Shown: positions 35,731 through 44,275, numbered from the stretch's first letter. The stretch is DNA of 48,316 nucleotides from Pseudomonadota bacterium (GCA_026388275.1 JAPLKB010000029.1:1-48316); one strand, 5' to 3'. Notes: generated by a model not told the origin, from the letters alone. Numbers and translations are program-made.

Positions 35731-37803
35731 ATGAAACAAACATTACTTATATTGGCAAGCCTTTTGATATTTCTGTTACTCCCTGTTCAGCCTCTTTTTG
35801 CCATGGGCTCACCGGAAGACCAGAGCGAAGACATCTTCCAGCTTGAGCCAACAACGGTGACGTCTGTAAACCCTATGGAGGCCGGCGAGACTGTACATGA
35901 GATCAATGCCGAAGATATCAAAAAAACCGGTGCCAGAACCCTCGATGAAGCGCTGGTTCTTCTATCGGACGTCAATATTAAAATGGGCGCGGAAGGTGTA
36001 CCACGCGTCGAAATCAGGGGCTTTAAGACAAGAAATATCCTTGTGCTGATGGATGGTGTACCCATGAATTCCGCTCTTGACGGACAGTTCGATCCATCCA
36101 TTATCCCGGTAGACAGCATTTCCAAAATAAAGGTTATTGCCGGAGCAAGTTCCGTGCTTTACGGTCAGGGAGCTCTTGGCGGCGTGATCGACATCATTTC
36201 CAAGAAGGGGAAGCGGGGATTGAAAGGCACCCTGAGCTACGAGACAGGTGAGGGCACTCCATATCTGACTAAAAGCAGTTTATCCGGCGCCAAGGGGAAA
36301 TATGACTTCTTCTTAAGCGGCAGTATGTATCGCCGCGACTACTTTCCTGTTGCCAAACCGTTCATCGGCACATTAGAAGAGTCGGCCGGATACCGGATAA
36401 ACAGCGACAATACCAGAAACAATGCCTACATGAACCTCGGGTTCACTCCCAACGACACTCTCCATCTTGCCGTCTCCGGTAATTATGTCCAGGGAGGGTA
36501 CGGCAAACCGGCCAGCGCGATAAACAACAAATTCGATCCCTATGCGCCGCCTGCGCGGTTCGGCCGGGTTGACAACTATGAAGGATACATGTTTCAATTT
36601 GTTGCCAATTACAACCCCACGGAGTCTCTGGATATCCGTTCCAGGATCTATTACAACCAGATGACCCAGGACAACAATCAATACGACGACGAAACCTACA
36701 GCACCTTTGACAATCCCGTCATGCCGAACTCCTACCATTTGAAAAACACAGGGATCAACACCGGAGCATCGATACAGCCGGCCTACGATTTTGGCAAAGC
36801 GGGATCCATTACCTTTGATTTCTCCGGAGAGCAAGATCAATGGATAGCTACCGGGGGCGTCAAACCGGGCGGTGGGGAAAGTGGGGCCTCGGGAGGACAC
36901 GGTGTCGGCTCCGGCAGCCCCCCTTATATCCTATACCCTGTTTCCGATAATTATGTGGTCCATCTCTATTCCGCGGCTGTCGAATATAAAGTCACCTTCC
37001 TGAAGAAACTGGGTTTTGCCGTGGGCTACGGCCGCCACTGGCAGTTGCGGGAAGACAAAAGACTCGATGATTACAGTTACTCCACGAGCATTTATTATGA
37101 TATCTTCAAGGCAACGAAACTCAAAGCTGCCTTTATGAGGAATATCCACTTTCCGAGCATAAGTCAGTTGTATTTAAGAAATACCAACAACACCAGACTG
37201 TTGACTGAGAAGGCTAACCATTATCAATTCGGTGTGGAGCAGAAGCTGCCCTGGAGGAGTTCCTTTAAGATCAATGGGTTCCACAGCGATATATTCAACT
37301 TTATAGCCATGAAACAGAACATAACACCACAGCAGGGGTTTGCGCCCTACAACTTTAATTTTTCCCAATACCGCTTCTACGGCTTCGAAACATCTCTGGA
37401 AACCAACTTCATCAAAGAGCTTCAGTTAAAAGTGCAATATACGCTGAATCAGTCCCGGGACTACTCTCTCCCCGACAGGATCGAAGTGCAGTATGTTCCC
37501 AAATACAAGTTTGTTTTCACCGGTAAATACGAGTTCGCCTTCGGTTTGATCCCTTTCGTCTCACTGGTCTATGTAGCAGACTCCTACGTTTATTCAAAAC
37601 AGCAGTATATCACCGTTATGAGAGCCAAGATGGCCGATTACGCCGTGATTAACTGTAGGCTGAGCCAGAAGTTGTTCAAGAACAGGTTCACAATATACGT
37701 CGGAGCAGATAACATCATGAATAATAATTATGAAGACACTTATGGCATTCCACGACCAGGCAGGTACGTTTATGGCGGCATTGAATACAGGTTCGACCTT
37801 TAA
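35731..37803 (+). CDS. TonB-dependent outer-membrane receptor
   Basis: About 690 residues. A signal peptide (MKQTLLILASLLIFLLLPVQ, cut after PLFA) makes ATG 35731 the likely start rather than one at 35671. A TonB-box-like PTTVTSV lies near the mature N-terminus, then the plug domain (ILVLMDGVPMNS, ASSVLYGQGALGGVIDI). The rest is the 22-strand barrel, with many alternating aromatic strands and a C-terminus ending in GGIEYRFDL. It imports a large or scarce ligand across the outer membrane using energy from TonB. The barrel resembles siderophore/vitamin receptors broadly, and no ligand can be read. It is followed 18 bp later by a lipoprotein gene. Confidence 0.93.
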   Translation: MKQTLLILASLLIFLLLPVQPLFAMGSPEDQSEDIFQLEPTTVTSVNPMEAGETVHEINAEDIKKTGARTLDEALVLLSDVNIKMGAEGVPRVEIRGFKTRNILVLMDGVPMNSALDGQFDPSIIPVDSISKIKVIAGASSVLYGQGALGGVIDIISKKGKRGLKGTLSYETGEGTPYLTKSSLSGAKGKYDFFLSGSMYRRDYFPVAKPFIGTLEESAGYRINSDNTRNNAYMNLGFTPNDTLHLAVSGNYVQGGYGKPASAINNKFDPYAPPARFGRVDNYEGYMFQFVANYNPTESLDIRSRIYYNQMTQDNNQYDDETYSTFDNPVMPNSYHLKNTGINTGASIQPAYDFGKAGSITFDFSGEQDQWIATGGVKPGGGESGASGGHGVGSGSPPYILYPVSDNYVVHLYSAAVEYKVTFLKKLGFAVGYGRHWQLREDKRLDDYSYSTSIYYDIFKATKLKAAFMRNIHFPSISQLYLRNTNNTRLLTEKANHYQFGVEQKLPWRSSFKINGFHSDIFNFIAMKQNITPQQGFAPYNFNFSQYRFYGFETSLETNFIKELQLKVQYTLNQSRDYSLPDRIEVQYVPKYKFVFTGKYEFAFGLIPFVSLVYVADSYVYSKQQYITVMRAKMADYAVINCRLSQKLFKNRFTIYVGADNIMNNNYEDTYGIPRPGRYVYGGIEYRFDL

Positions 37804-37821
37804 TATGATGGAGAAATTGTT

Positions 37822-39630
37822 TTGAAAATCCAATGGCGCAAAGAGATGCTTCTGCTCTTGTGCCTTGTCATGGCATTATTGCTGAACGGTTGTTCGGGCG
37901 GGGGCGGCGGCGGTGATGCCTTCAGCGGAGATCCTTTCCGGTTTAGTCCTGGCATCCCTTCACAGGTTACGGGCTTGAAGGCATCTGCGGGCGACCAGGT
38001 AGTTACCTTAAACTGGACTTCTGAATATGTGGCAACGTCCTACAACATTTATTACACTGCAATACCCACTGGCGGACAGGTAACCAAGGCAAATTCTATC
38101 AGATTGAATGTTACGAGCAACTCCTATGTAATTCAGGGGCTGACGAACAACACAACCTACTACTTTATGGTAACGGCCCAGAATCACGACGGGGAGGGCT
38201 CTGCATCAACACAGGTGCTATCGACACCGGCCCCTATCTCCCAGGCCGATCTGACCGGTACATGGTATTTTCATACCCTTGTCACCGGTCCGACTGCAAA
38301 GTGGGAACGGGGAACCCTGGTTATTGACGGCAGCGGCAATGCCTCATTCACCGAGTTCCTGGACAGCACTCATTACAACCCCGCCGATGACAGTACCACA
38401 CCGGTGGCCCTGCCTCCGGATTTAAAACTTACAGTGCAGGACTCCCTCACACTGAACATGTCGGGAGCCGGCGCCTGGACAGGTTTTCACGGCTCCATGG
38501 GGTCCAGGAAGAACATGTTAGCCGGGACATGGACATATTCCATAGTGGATGGTTCGAAAGCTATCACAATATTCCAGAAGAAGAGAGCTGCCAGTGATTA
38601 TGACATTTGGGATATATCCGGTACCGGCTCCGGCCAGAATCCCCATTATCCTACATTGGCGGGGAACGGCCCGACCCAGTTTTCATATGACGCTCTCAAC
38701 AGCGGGAGCAGTATCCAGTGGGAATACAGCAATGCAAGGGTGGGGCAAAAGGGACAATTCTGGAGCCCGCCCGTATCCGCCCTCTTCCCAAGCGGGAGTG
38801 GCAGTATAAAGGATATCATCTATTGGGATTTCAGCACTCCGGCATACAAATCAGGGCCGATGTATGATGTGCTGTGGAAAGTGACCTGCTTCGGGGTGCA
38901 GCCGGACGGGATGGTGAAGGAATACGACAGCTTCGCTGCCGTAAAGGACGGGTCTCACAACGTGATTTTCACCGGCAGATTTACCGACGACAAGACCGTA
39001 ATTGTGGGGGTTTCCACGAAAAACGACATTCCCGCGGGACCCGCAAGCACAGGCGCCATCACAACTATCCCAGGTCAGTTTTACATGAGAATTCTGCAGT
39101 TGAATTTCATTCCAACAGACCAGTCGCTACCAACCTATACCCTGAACGACGCAAGCGGGAGCTATAAGTTTCACAAAATAGGAGCTGCTTATGATGGCGG
39201 AGGTATTGCACGGGCATCCTGGGCATACGGAAAGATGCAGGTTGCACTTTCGGGAGTGACGGCCTTCCCCCTTTATACTGACAGCAATTTGTTATTGGTA
39301 AACCCGGAGACTTTCACCCTTGCCTACTACCCGGATACGGGAAGCAGCGGAGAAACCTTTTCCACCTTCGCAAACTTCGTTACACCCAATACAGGCGCTG
39401 TTGACGCACACTCACGCTATTATAATCCCATCACCGGTCTGGCTTACTCCTCTGTCTGGACCTGGTGGAACGGGATTTCAAATGGGGTGCAAAGCGGTGC
39501 AGGCGTACAGAAAATTCCCATGGCCACAACCTACTACAACGAGCATGCAACGATCTCGTACAACAAAGACCTTATCGTGATGACCAGAACAGATGCTTTC
39601 GGGTACACCATGTTAATAGGATTGAAGTGA
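37822..39630 (+). CDS. Lipoprotein with fibronectin type III domain
   Basis: 602 residues. A signal peptide ends in the lipobox LLNGC (Cys 24) followed by a run of six glycines. Residues about 40-135 are an FN3 domain (PSQVTGLKASAGDQVVTLNW, NNTTYYFMVTAQNHDG). The remaining 460 residues are beta-rich with many Trp, Tyr and Gly and no recognised family. Start TTG with GGAG 8 bp upstream. It is 18 bp after the TonB receptor gene and so probably an outer-membrane surface partner of it; function otherwise unknown. Confidence 0.85.
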   Translation: MKIQWRKEMLLLLCLVMALLLNGCSGGGGGGDAFSGDPFRFSPGIPSQVTGLKASAGDQVVTLNWTSEYVATSYNIYYTAIPTGGQVTKANSIRLNVTSNSYVIQGLTNNTTYYFMVTAQNHDGEGSASTQVLSTPAPISQADLTGTWYFHTLVTGPTAKWERGTLVIDGSGNASFTEFLDSTHYNPADDSTTPVALPPDLKLTVQDSLTLNMSGAGAWTGFHGSMGSRKNMLAGTWTYSIVDGSKAITIFQKKRAASDYDIWDISGTGSGQNPHYPTLAGNGPTQFSYDALNSGSSIQWEYSNARVGQKGQFWSPPVSALFPSGSGSIKDIIYWDFSTPAYKSGPMYDVLWKVTCFGVQPDGMVKEYDSFAAVKDGSHNVIFTGRFTDDKTVIVGVSTKNDIPAGPASTGAITTIPGQFYMRILQLNFIPTDQSLPTYTLNDASGSYKFHKIGAAYDGGGIARASWAYGKMQVALSGVTAFPLYTDSNLLLVNPETFTLAYYPDTGSSGETFSTFANFVTPNTGAVDAHSRYYNPITGLAYSSVWTWWNGISNGVQSGAGVQKIPMATTYYNEHATISYNKDLIVMTRTDAFGYTMLIGLK

Positions 39631-39640
39631 ATATAACGGT

Positions 39641-40023
39641 GTTGTCAAAAGTTTAATGAAAATTTGGTGTATAGAATGAATATAGACAAACTTTTACAGG
39701 TAAATATCAGGGAGAAGAAGAAAATAGGATTAAAAATTAAGAAAAATATATTTTATTTTCCGGATTCACATAGCGTATATGTGAATCCGTGTTGAGTGGG
39801 CGGCGGCATGTCGGGGATTTTGCAGATGTGGATGGGCTGTGAGATTTGCAGGCTGGAGGCCAGGATTAAATGTTAAAAAACTGTTTTAGCCGGGTACCCA
39901 CGAGCAGCCAATTATATAGAAAGCAGCCACCTGTCACGTGGGTGGCAAACGTCGGAGGATCGCAAGGCGAAGCAGACCGCCGCAGATCAAAATCCCCGAC
40001 ATGCCGCTGACCGACCAAGAGAA
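39641..40023 (+). other. Leader-like conserved element, copy 1 (upstream of TiaS-like gene)
   Basis: This region is related to the minus strand of 41750-42059. In order it holds a 65-nt AT-rich unit starting TTGTCAAAAGTT, a purine-rich stretch GGGAGAAGAAGAAAATAGG, a 12-bp hairpin (39761-39772 with 39778-39789), and then a 20-bp perfect stem joining 39803-39822 to 39988-40007. Blocks CAGATGTGGATG, CGTCGGAGG, GCAAGGCGAA and GCCGCAGAT lie inside. It ends with GACCGACCAAGAGAA, about 60 bp before the start codon. Copy 1 carries about 90 nt of extra AT-rich sequence (39862-39949) absent from copy 2. It could be a structured 5' leader or a repeat with terminal inverted arms. Confidence 0.7.
39761..39789 (+). 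other. Hairpin shared by both leader copies
   Basis: CGGATTCACATA pairs perfectly with TATGTGAATCCG around GCGTA. The equivalent at 41905-41936 has 13 bp and a different 6-nt loop. There is no T-run after it. Confidence 0.6.
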
Positions 40024-40085
40024 CAAAATGGAAAATGCTTAATAAATAAACGAACAATACCGAATATAACCATCAGGAGGATAGC

Positions 40086-40823
40086 ATGAAAATACTGATT
40101 TCCATCGACGACACGGACAATATCGAGAGCCGTGGGACCGGTGATATTGCAGAGCTACTATGTGAGGGCATTACGGCAAAGGGCTGGGGCAAGTGCGGAC
40201 CGGTGACGCGGCACCAGCTTCTCGTCCATCCCGACATTCCCTATACGTCCCACAACAGCTCCATGTGTTTCACCGCTGAGATTCCCGAACATATGCTCGA
40301 AGCCGTAACGGACTACTGCTGCTCGGCTCTTGCCGCAGAAAGCGCTCCCGGATCAGATCCCGGGCTCTGCATTCTCACACCGGAACTGCTGAAACAACCG
40401 GAAGTGCTCATGGACTACGGACGAAAGGCAAAAAAAGTGGTCATCTCCAAGGAAGAGGCTTATGATACGGCTGCCGCTCTCGGTATACATCTTTCTGAAC
40501 ATGGCGGCACGGGCCAGGGTGTGATAGGCGCCCTCGCCGGTGCAGGTCTCCGCCTCACCGGCAACGACGGCAGGTTCAAGGGCAAATTACGCATTCCCTC
40601 CCCGAACGGAACGGCAACTGTGAGACATATCCTCGATTTCGGGATTGATGTTGTGACTACCCTTGATGGAGTAGTGCTCAATGACAGCGAGGATGTTCAT
40701 GTAGGAGAGTGGGTAAAGCGGGTGCTCTTGAACGAAAAGGCCGTTCTACTTGTAGTTCCTTCCGAAGATATTTCAGGACCGGCATGGAAAGCGTCCGGCA
40801 AAAAGATCTTCAGGAACTACTAA
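40086..40823 (+). CDS. TiaS-like protein (tRNA-Ile2 agmatinylcytidine synthetase N-terminal-type)
   Basis: 245 residues. SIDDTDNIESRGTGDIAELL near the N-terminus is the ATP-site motif of TiaS/DUF1743 proteins, and GGTGQGVIGALAGAGLRL is the second hallmark. Archaeal TiaS attaches agmatine to C34 of tRNA-Ile. This bacterial copy is about half that length and lacks the C-terminal OB-fold/zinc region. Bacteria normally use TilS instead, so a different activity is likely. Start ATG with AGGAGG. It is followed 2 bp later by a Cys-rich gene and lies between TonB receptor and ECF genes, suggesting a role tied to that transport system. Alternative: an ATP-dependent ligase acting on the imported compound. 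Confidence 0.75.
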   Translation: MKILISIDDTDNIESRGTGDIAELLCEGITAKGWGKCGPVTRHQLLVHPDIPYTSHNSSMCFTAEIPEHMLEAVTDYCCSALAAESAPGSDPGLCILTPELLKQPEVLMDYGRKAKKVVISKEEAYDTAAALGIHLSEHGGTGQGVIGALAGAGLRLTGNDGRFKGKLRIPSPNGTATVRHILDFGIDVVTTLDGVVLNDSEDVHVGEWVKRVLLNEKAVLLVVPSEDISGPAWKASGKKIFRNY

Positions 40824-40825
40824 CA

Positions 40826-41056
40826 ATGCGCCAGATAATAGAAGAATCCGGCAATATCCGTTTTTGCGGCGCTGTCGAAGATGATGAAGACATCCTTGCT
40901 GCCTCGGAAATTGCCGCAAAATGCCCGGCATATTCCATAGACGATGATGATGAGGATTATTGTGACGGTGCAAGGACTTGTTTCAACTGCCGGTACCGCC
41001 GGTGGCTCGCAGACGGATTCGAGTGCATGAAGGGTCTGCTGCTATTCCACAGGTAA
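40826..41056 (+). CDS. Small cysteine-rich protein, unknown
   Basis: 76 residues from ATG 40826, 2 bp after the TiaS-like stop; the AGGA ribosome-binding site lies at 40811-40814 inside that gene. Six cysteines (14, 33, 46, 52, 55, 67) include a CFNC pair, and an acidic run DDDDED precedes them. The pattern could bind Zn or an iron-sulfur cluster. A longer frame begins at 40709 inside the upstream gene, but that start has no ribosome-binding site. No family is recognised. The tight spacing suggests a functional partner of the TiaS-like protein. Confidence 0.7.
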   Translation: MRQIIEESGNIRFCGAVEDDEDILAASEIAAKCPAYSIDDDDEDYCDGARTCFNCRYRRWLADGFECMKGLLLFHR

Positions 41057-41102
41057 GGATAGGGGCTTCTTTCACAACTTGTGTGCCATCTCCCGCCCGT
41101 GC

Positions 41103-41696
41103 TTAACTCTCAGCGATCAGGTGGTGAGCTTTAAGCCGGCGCACGATGGCAGGAACCATGAGGCCGCCGATCCCTCCAAAACCCATACCCATGAGTGTCG
41201 TCACTATTGCATGTCCTATGATAACGCTCCATTCTGCCCCGGCTATCAAATCGGGAACCACGATTGTCACAAATCGGCTTGCTGCTGCAATAACAGCCAC
41301 CAGAGCACAGGCCACGAAGTTTGTGGTCAAACGTGGATAGATGAGACGGGAACAATCGATGATGACTGCAGGCAGAATGAACCTCATTATCATGAGAGGA
41401 CCACCCTTTCCCATCCCGAGCAGGACCGCCACAATGCCTGTTACCACACCCACAATAGTTGCAGACCACATCCTCGGAACACAGGCGGCGGCAAGAAGGA
41501 GAAAAAAACACATAAAGAACATGGCATGGCCGGGAATATTAAGATGAAGCCTCAACCCTGCCCGCGTTATGACGATGAAGACAGCGCAAAAACCAAGAAA
41601 TATGGCATCCTTCAGACTGAATCTCTCGAAGAAATACCGGTCCCACCGGTTCATCCGTGATTCTTTCTTCTGTTCATTCTTTTTATTATTATCCAT
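41103..41696 (-). CDS. ECF transporter S-component-like membrane protein
   Basis: 197 residues with about five or six transmembrane helices after a 25-residue charged cytoplasmic N-terminus. The order FSLKDAIFLGFCAVFIVITR, then IPGHAMFFMCFFLLLA, then a Gly-rich GVVTGIVAVLLGMGKGG resembles substrate-binding S components of energy-coupling factor transporters. It is separated from ecfT by about 440 bp that contains leader-like copy 2, but is on the same strand. AAGGAGG lies at the right distance from the ATG at 41696. The substrate is unknown; thiamine-precursor, metal and other S families share this general look. Confidence 0.7.
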   Translation of the reverse strand: MDNNKKNEQKKESRMNRWDRYFFERFSLKDAIFLGFCAVFIVITRAGLRLHLNIPGHAMFFMCFFLLLAAACVPRMWSATIVGVVTGIVAVLLGMGKGGPLMIMRFILPAVIIDCSRLIYPRLTTNFVACALVAVIAAASRFVTIVVPDLIAGAEWSVIIGHAIVTTLMGMGFGGIGGLMVPAIVRRLKAHHLIAES

Positions 41697-41749
41697 TTTT
41701 TATCCTCCTTCAGGATGTCTTTTTCTTGAGCAGTTTTGTTGTACGCCTT

Positions 41750-42059
41750 TTCTCTTGGTCGGTCATCGGCATGATTGTAATGTCCATCTGCGGCGATATG
41801 TTTCACCTTGCGCCCTCCGACGTACGTTCAGTACGCCTACGGCCTGCAAGGCTTGCATCTCATCCACATCTGAGACATTGCTGCCATGCCGCTGACCACT
41901 CAACCCGGATTCACATATACACTTATGTGAATCCGGAATAAAGAAGGGGGTGAGTTTCTTTATTTTCATTTCTATTTTCTACCTCCCCCTAATTTATCTT
42001 TGTAGAGGCTTGCCTTTGCTTAATCTTCATACCAATTTATCATGTAACTTTTGACAATA
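41750..42059 (-). other. Leader-like conserved element, copy 2 (upstream of S-component-like gene)
   Basis: Read on the minus strand, this follows the same order as 39641-40023: TTGTCAAAAGTT unit, GGGGGAGGTAGAAAATAG, a 13-bp hairpin (41905-41917 with 41924-41936), TTGAGTGGTCAGCGGCATG, the blocks CAGATGTGGATG, CGTCGGAGG, GCAAGGTGAA and GCCGCAGAT, and a final GACCGACCAAGAGAA. It ends about 53 bp before the S-component start. The main stem joins 41761-41784 to 41874-41897, with 20 of 24 positions able to pair. A short frame across it (41763-41969) has no counterpart in copy 1 and is not called. Confidence 0.7.
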
Positions 42060-42131
42060 CCCCTTACTTTGTAAGAGTCTGCTTTTAATCAATCTTCAGA
42101 CTAATTATTCATTCAACTTTTTGGCAAGACC
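41998..42131 (-). repeat. Two degenerate copies of a 65-nt AT-rich unit
   Basis: Units at about 41998-42061 and 42068-42131 are direct repeats, roughly 70% alike by eye, each with a TTG-CAAAA-GTT start and an ACAAAG end (minus strand). A third copy begins copy 1 of the leader at 39641. They fill the gap directly after ecfT. Confidence 0.6.
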
Positions 42132-42134
42132 CAT

Positions 42135-42842
42135 TTATTTAATCTGTTCATCGTCCGGACTGGCTGCATCCTGCGCTGAACTGCTTCGCGGTCGGCGCCG
42201 GGTATCGAAGCCCCTTGCTTCGGCAGAAAGGGCTGCTTCTTCCGCAGTCTTGATTGCCCGGACCAAGAGTGGAATAAAGAGACAATTAAATAGGTCTTTC
42301 CAGTTCCGGGGATCAATCAGATCACGGGGCGCCACCGAAGCGCCCCTGAGTCTCTGCATGAGAGCTATCTCCTCGATTTCTCGGACAAAAAAGGGGACAA
42401 AGCGAAGACTTGTGATGATTATAAAGACAAGGCTAACCGGCATGATTTTCTTCAAACCTGCCATGATCTCGGAACTCCTCGTAGTGCGGAGGAACAGGGC
42501 ATTCGGCAGGAAAAAAAGGAGGATCTGAAAGCCTATCTTTAATCCCGGCCCCAGTCCCTTTGCCACGCCGTCCCTGATCAGGTAAAGAGCAACAATGATA
42601 GGAATCTGAATGATGAAGAGTCGAACATCGCCCCAGAATCCTGCTATTCCGAGGCGTGCGACTCCGTAAAGCACCATAATCACCGCCAGAATGGCAGGGA
42701 TAGTCCATGGTCCCCGCGCAGCTACGGCAGCGGCCGACAAAGCAAGGGCAAAGACGAGTTTCCATCCGCCGCCAAGACGATGGATCGGAGAGTCGTGATA
42801 CTGGAACTGAAAAGCATTGTGGAGCGCTCCATATTCTTTCAT
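42135..42842 (-). CDS. ecfT: ECF transporter transmembrane protein EcfT
   Basis: 235 residues with about five transmembrane helices and the two conserved cytoplasmic Ala-Arg-Gly-type motifs: MQRLRGAS near residue 168 and AEARGFDTRRR near residue 213. These coupling helices contact the ATPases. ATG overlaps the ATPase stop by 4 bp (ATGA), so they are translated together. It transmits ATP-driven movement to the S component. No start problem is evident. Confidence 0.9.
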   Translation of the reverse strand: MKEYGALHNAFQFQYHDSPIHRLGGGWKLVFALALSAAAVAARGPWTIPAILAVIMVLYGVARLGIAGFWGDVRLFIIQIPIIVALYLIRDGVAKGLGPGLKIGFQILLFFLPNALFLRTTRSSEIMAGLKKIMPVSLVFIIITSLRFVPFFVREIEEIALMQRLRGASVAPRDLIDPRNWKDLFNCLFIPLLVRAIKTAEEAALSAEARGFDTRRRPRSSSAQDAASPDDEQIK

Positions 42843-44275
42843 GTCATTGAATCCTCAGTAAGCTTTCCCGCTTCCATAAAATAGGAGCGGTCTGCCCAGG
42901 CAGGGTCAACAAGCGGATCGTGGGATGTGAGGATTACGGTACAACCCCGTTGATCACCGTAGTCTTTCAGTATGTCGAGCATCCTGTACCTGAACTCGAA
43001 TTCGAGGCCTGAGAAAGGTTCATCCAGAAGGAATATCTGCGGGTTCAGGGCTATCAGTGAAGCCAGGGTAATCCGGTGCTGCTGACCATAGCTCAGAGCG
43101 AATGGGGAACGGCTGTCAAAACCAAGCATGTCGCATAAGGCAAGAGCCTCTGTTGTGCGGGCATCTATTTGATCTGAAGTGAGGTTTTGTCTTTTTAGCG
43201 AAAAAGCCAGTTCCTCACGGACTGTGCTTTCGAATATCTGGCGCACCGGGTTTTGGAGCAGTAAGCCCACCTTTCCCCTGAGCTTTTCCGGCCTGGGTTT
43301 TATCAAACCCAGCACGTTGATAGATCCCGAATCCGGTTGCAACAGGCCGGTAATTAACTTGAACAAAGTCGATTTTCCCGCGCCGTTGTCCCCGCATATG
43401 TGGATACGCTCGCCCGCGTAAACCTTCATTGAAAGATCGACAATCACAGGTTGTCCTTTTTGCCGGGCGAAACACACCGCGTCGAGATCGACAACAGGTT
43501 CGCCGCGTGCCGCTCGATCCCGCGGGTGCGAGCCTGCATGGCCTGCCCGGTCAATCTCCCGGAAGGGTGCCTCATACGTCTCCTTCTCAATCATGCCGCT
43601 GTCGATGCAAATAAACCGGTCCACAATATCCGCATAGGGGCGCACATCGTGATCAGCCACAATGATAGTATAGGAACGTTCTTTCAAACCTCTAAGGATG
43701 GACTGGAGGGCTGTCTTTCCCCTCGCATCCAATTGGGCTGTGGGCTCATCGAGGAGAAGAATGGACGGCTCCATTGACAGGACCGCTGCGAGAGTCAAAC
43801 GGTGTTTTTCGCCGGCAGAGAGTCCTTCCACGTTTCTCGTTTCGTAGCCAATAAGCCCGACTGCTTCAAGCGCTCTGCCCACTCTTTCGTCAATCTCATG
43901 GGCCGGGATATTCAAGTTAGAGGGTCCAAAGGCTACCTCGTCCGCCACCGTCGTGGAAAGTATCTGTGAATCTGCATTCTGTAAAACAATCCCTATAGAG
44001 GGCCACGCTGCACCTCCGTCCATCCGGCACTCACCGGTAAGTATCCCCCCTTCAAGAAGACCTGAAATGGCAAGCAGCAACGTGCTCTTTCCAGACCCTG
44101 ACCGTCCTGTGAGGCAAAGGCATTCACCTTGTCTAATAGAGAGCGATATATTGTGGAGGGCATCTGTCTTTGCTCCAGGATATCGGTAGGATAAGTCAAC
44201 GACGTCCAGGCCGCCTGATGGGGCGGTATTTGCCGGTTGATTAGACATGGCATAAGACGATTCCTTCAAAGACAT
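42839..44275 (-). CDS. ECF transporter ATPase, two fused ABC domains
   Basis: 478 residues containing two complete nucleotide-binding domains. Domain 1 has Walker A GRSGSGKST, signature LSAGEKHRL and Walker B ILLLDEPT. Domain 2 has GDNGAGKST, LSYGQQHRI and IFLLDEPF, with H-loop SHD. This is the EcfA-EcfA' pair in a single chain. It starts immediately after the TonB gene stop (TGA then ATG), with AGGA as ribosome-binding site, and overlaps ecfT. It powers uptake by the ECF module. Confidence 0.93.
   Translation of the reverse strand: MSLKESSYAMSNQPANTAPSGGLDVVDLSYRYPGAKTDALHNISLSIRQGECLCLTGRSGSGKSTLLLAISGLLEGGILTGECRMDGGAAWPSIGIVLQNADSQILSTTVADEVAFGPSNLNIPAHEIDERVGRALEAVGLIGYETRNVEGLSAGEKHRLTLAAVLSMEPSILLLDEPTAQLDARGKTALQSILRGLKERSYTIIVADHDVRPYADIVDRFICIDSGMIEKETYEAPFREIDRAGHAGSHPRDRAARGEPVVDLDAVCFARQKGQPVIVDLSMKVYAGERIHICGDNGAGKSTLFKLITGLLQPDSGSINVLGLIKPRPEKLRGKVGLLLQNPVRQIFESTVREELAFSLKRQNLTSDQIDARTTEALALCDMLGFDSRSPFALSYGQQHRITLASLIALNPQIFLLDEPFSGLEFEFRYRMLDILKDYGDQRGCTVILTSHDPLVDPAWADRSYFMEAGKLTEDSMT

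Noticed and set aside
41079-41660. 193-residue plus-strand frame antisense to the S-component gene
   Set aside because: Its His/Cys-rich composition is what the antisense of a hydrophobic GC-rich membrane protein gives. The minus-strand frame has a good ribosome-binding site and clear transmembrane helices.
41763-41969. 68-codon minus-strand frame with a GGGGGAGG ribosome-binding-like site inside leader copy 2
   Set aside because: Leader copy 1 keeps the nucleotide blocks but not this reading frame, so the conservation is not protein-coding. The purine-rich run is itself part of the shared element.
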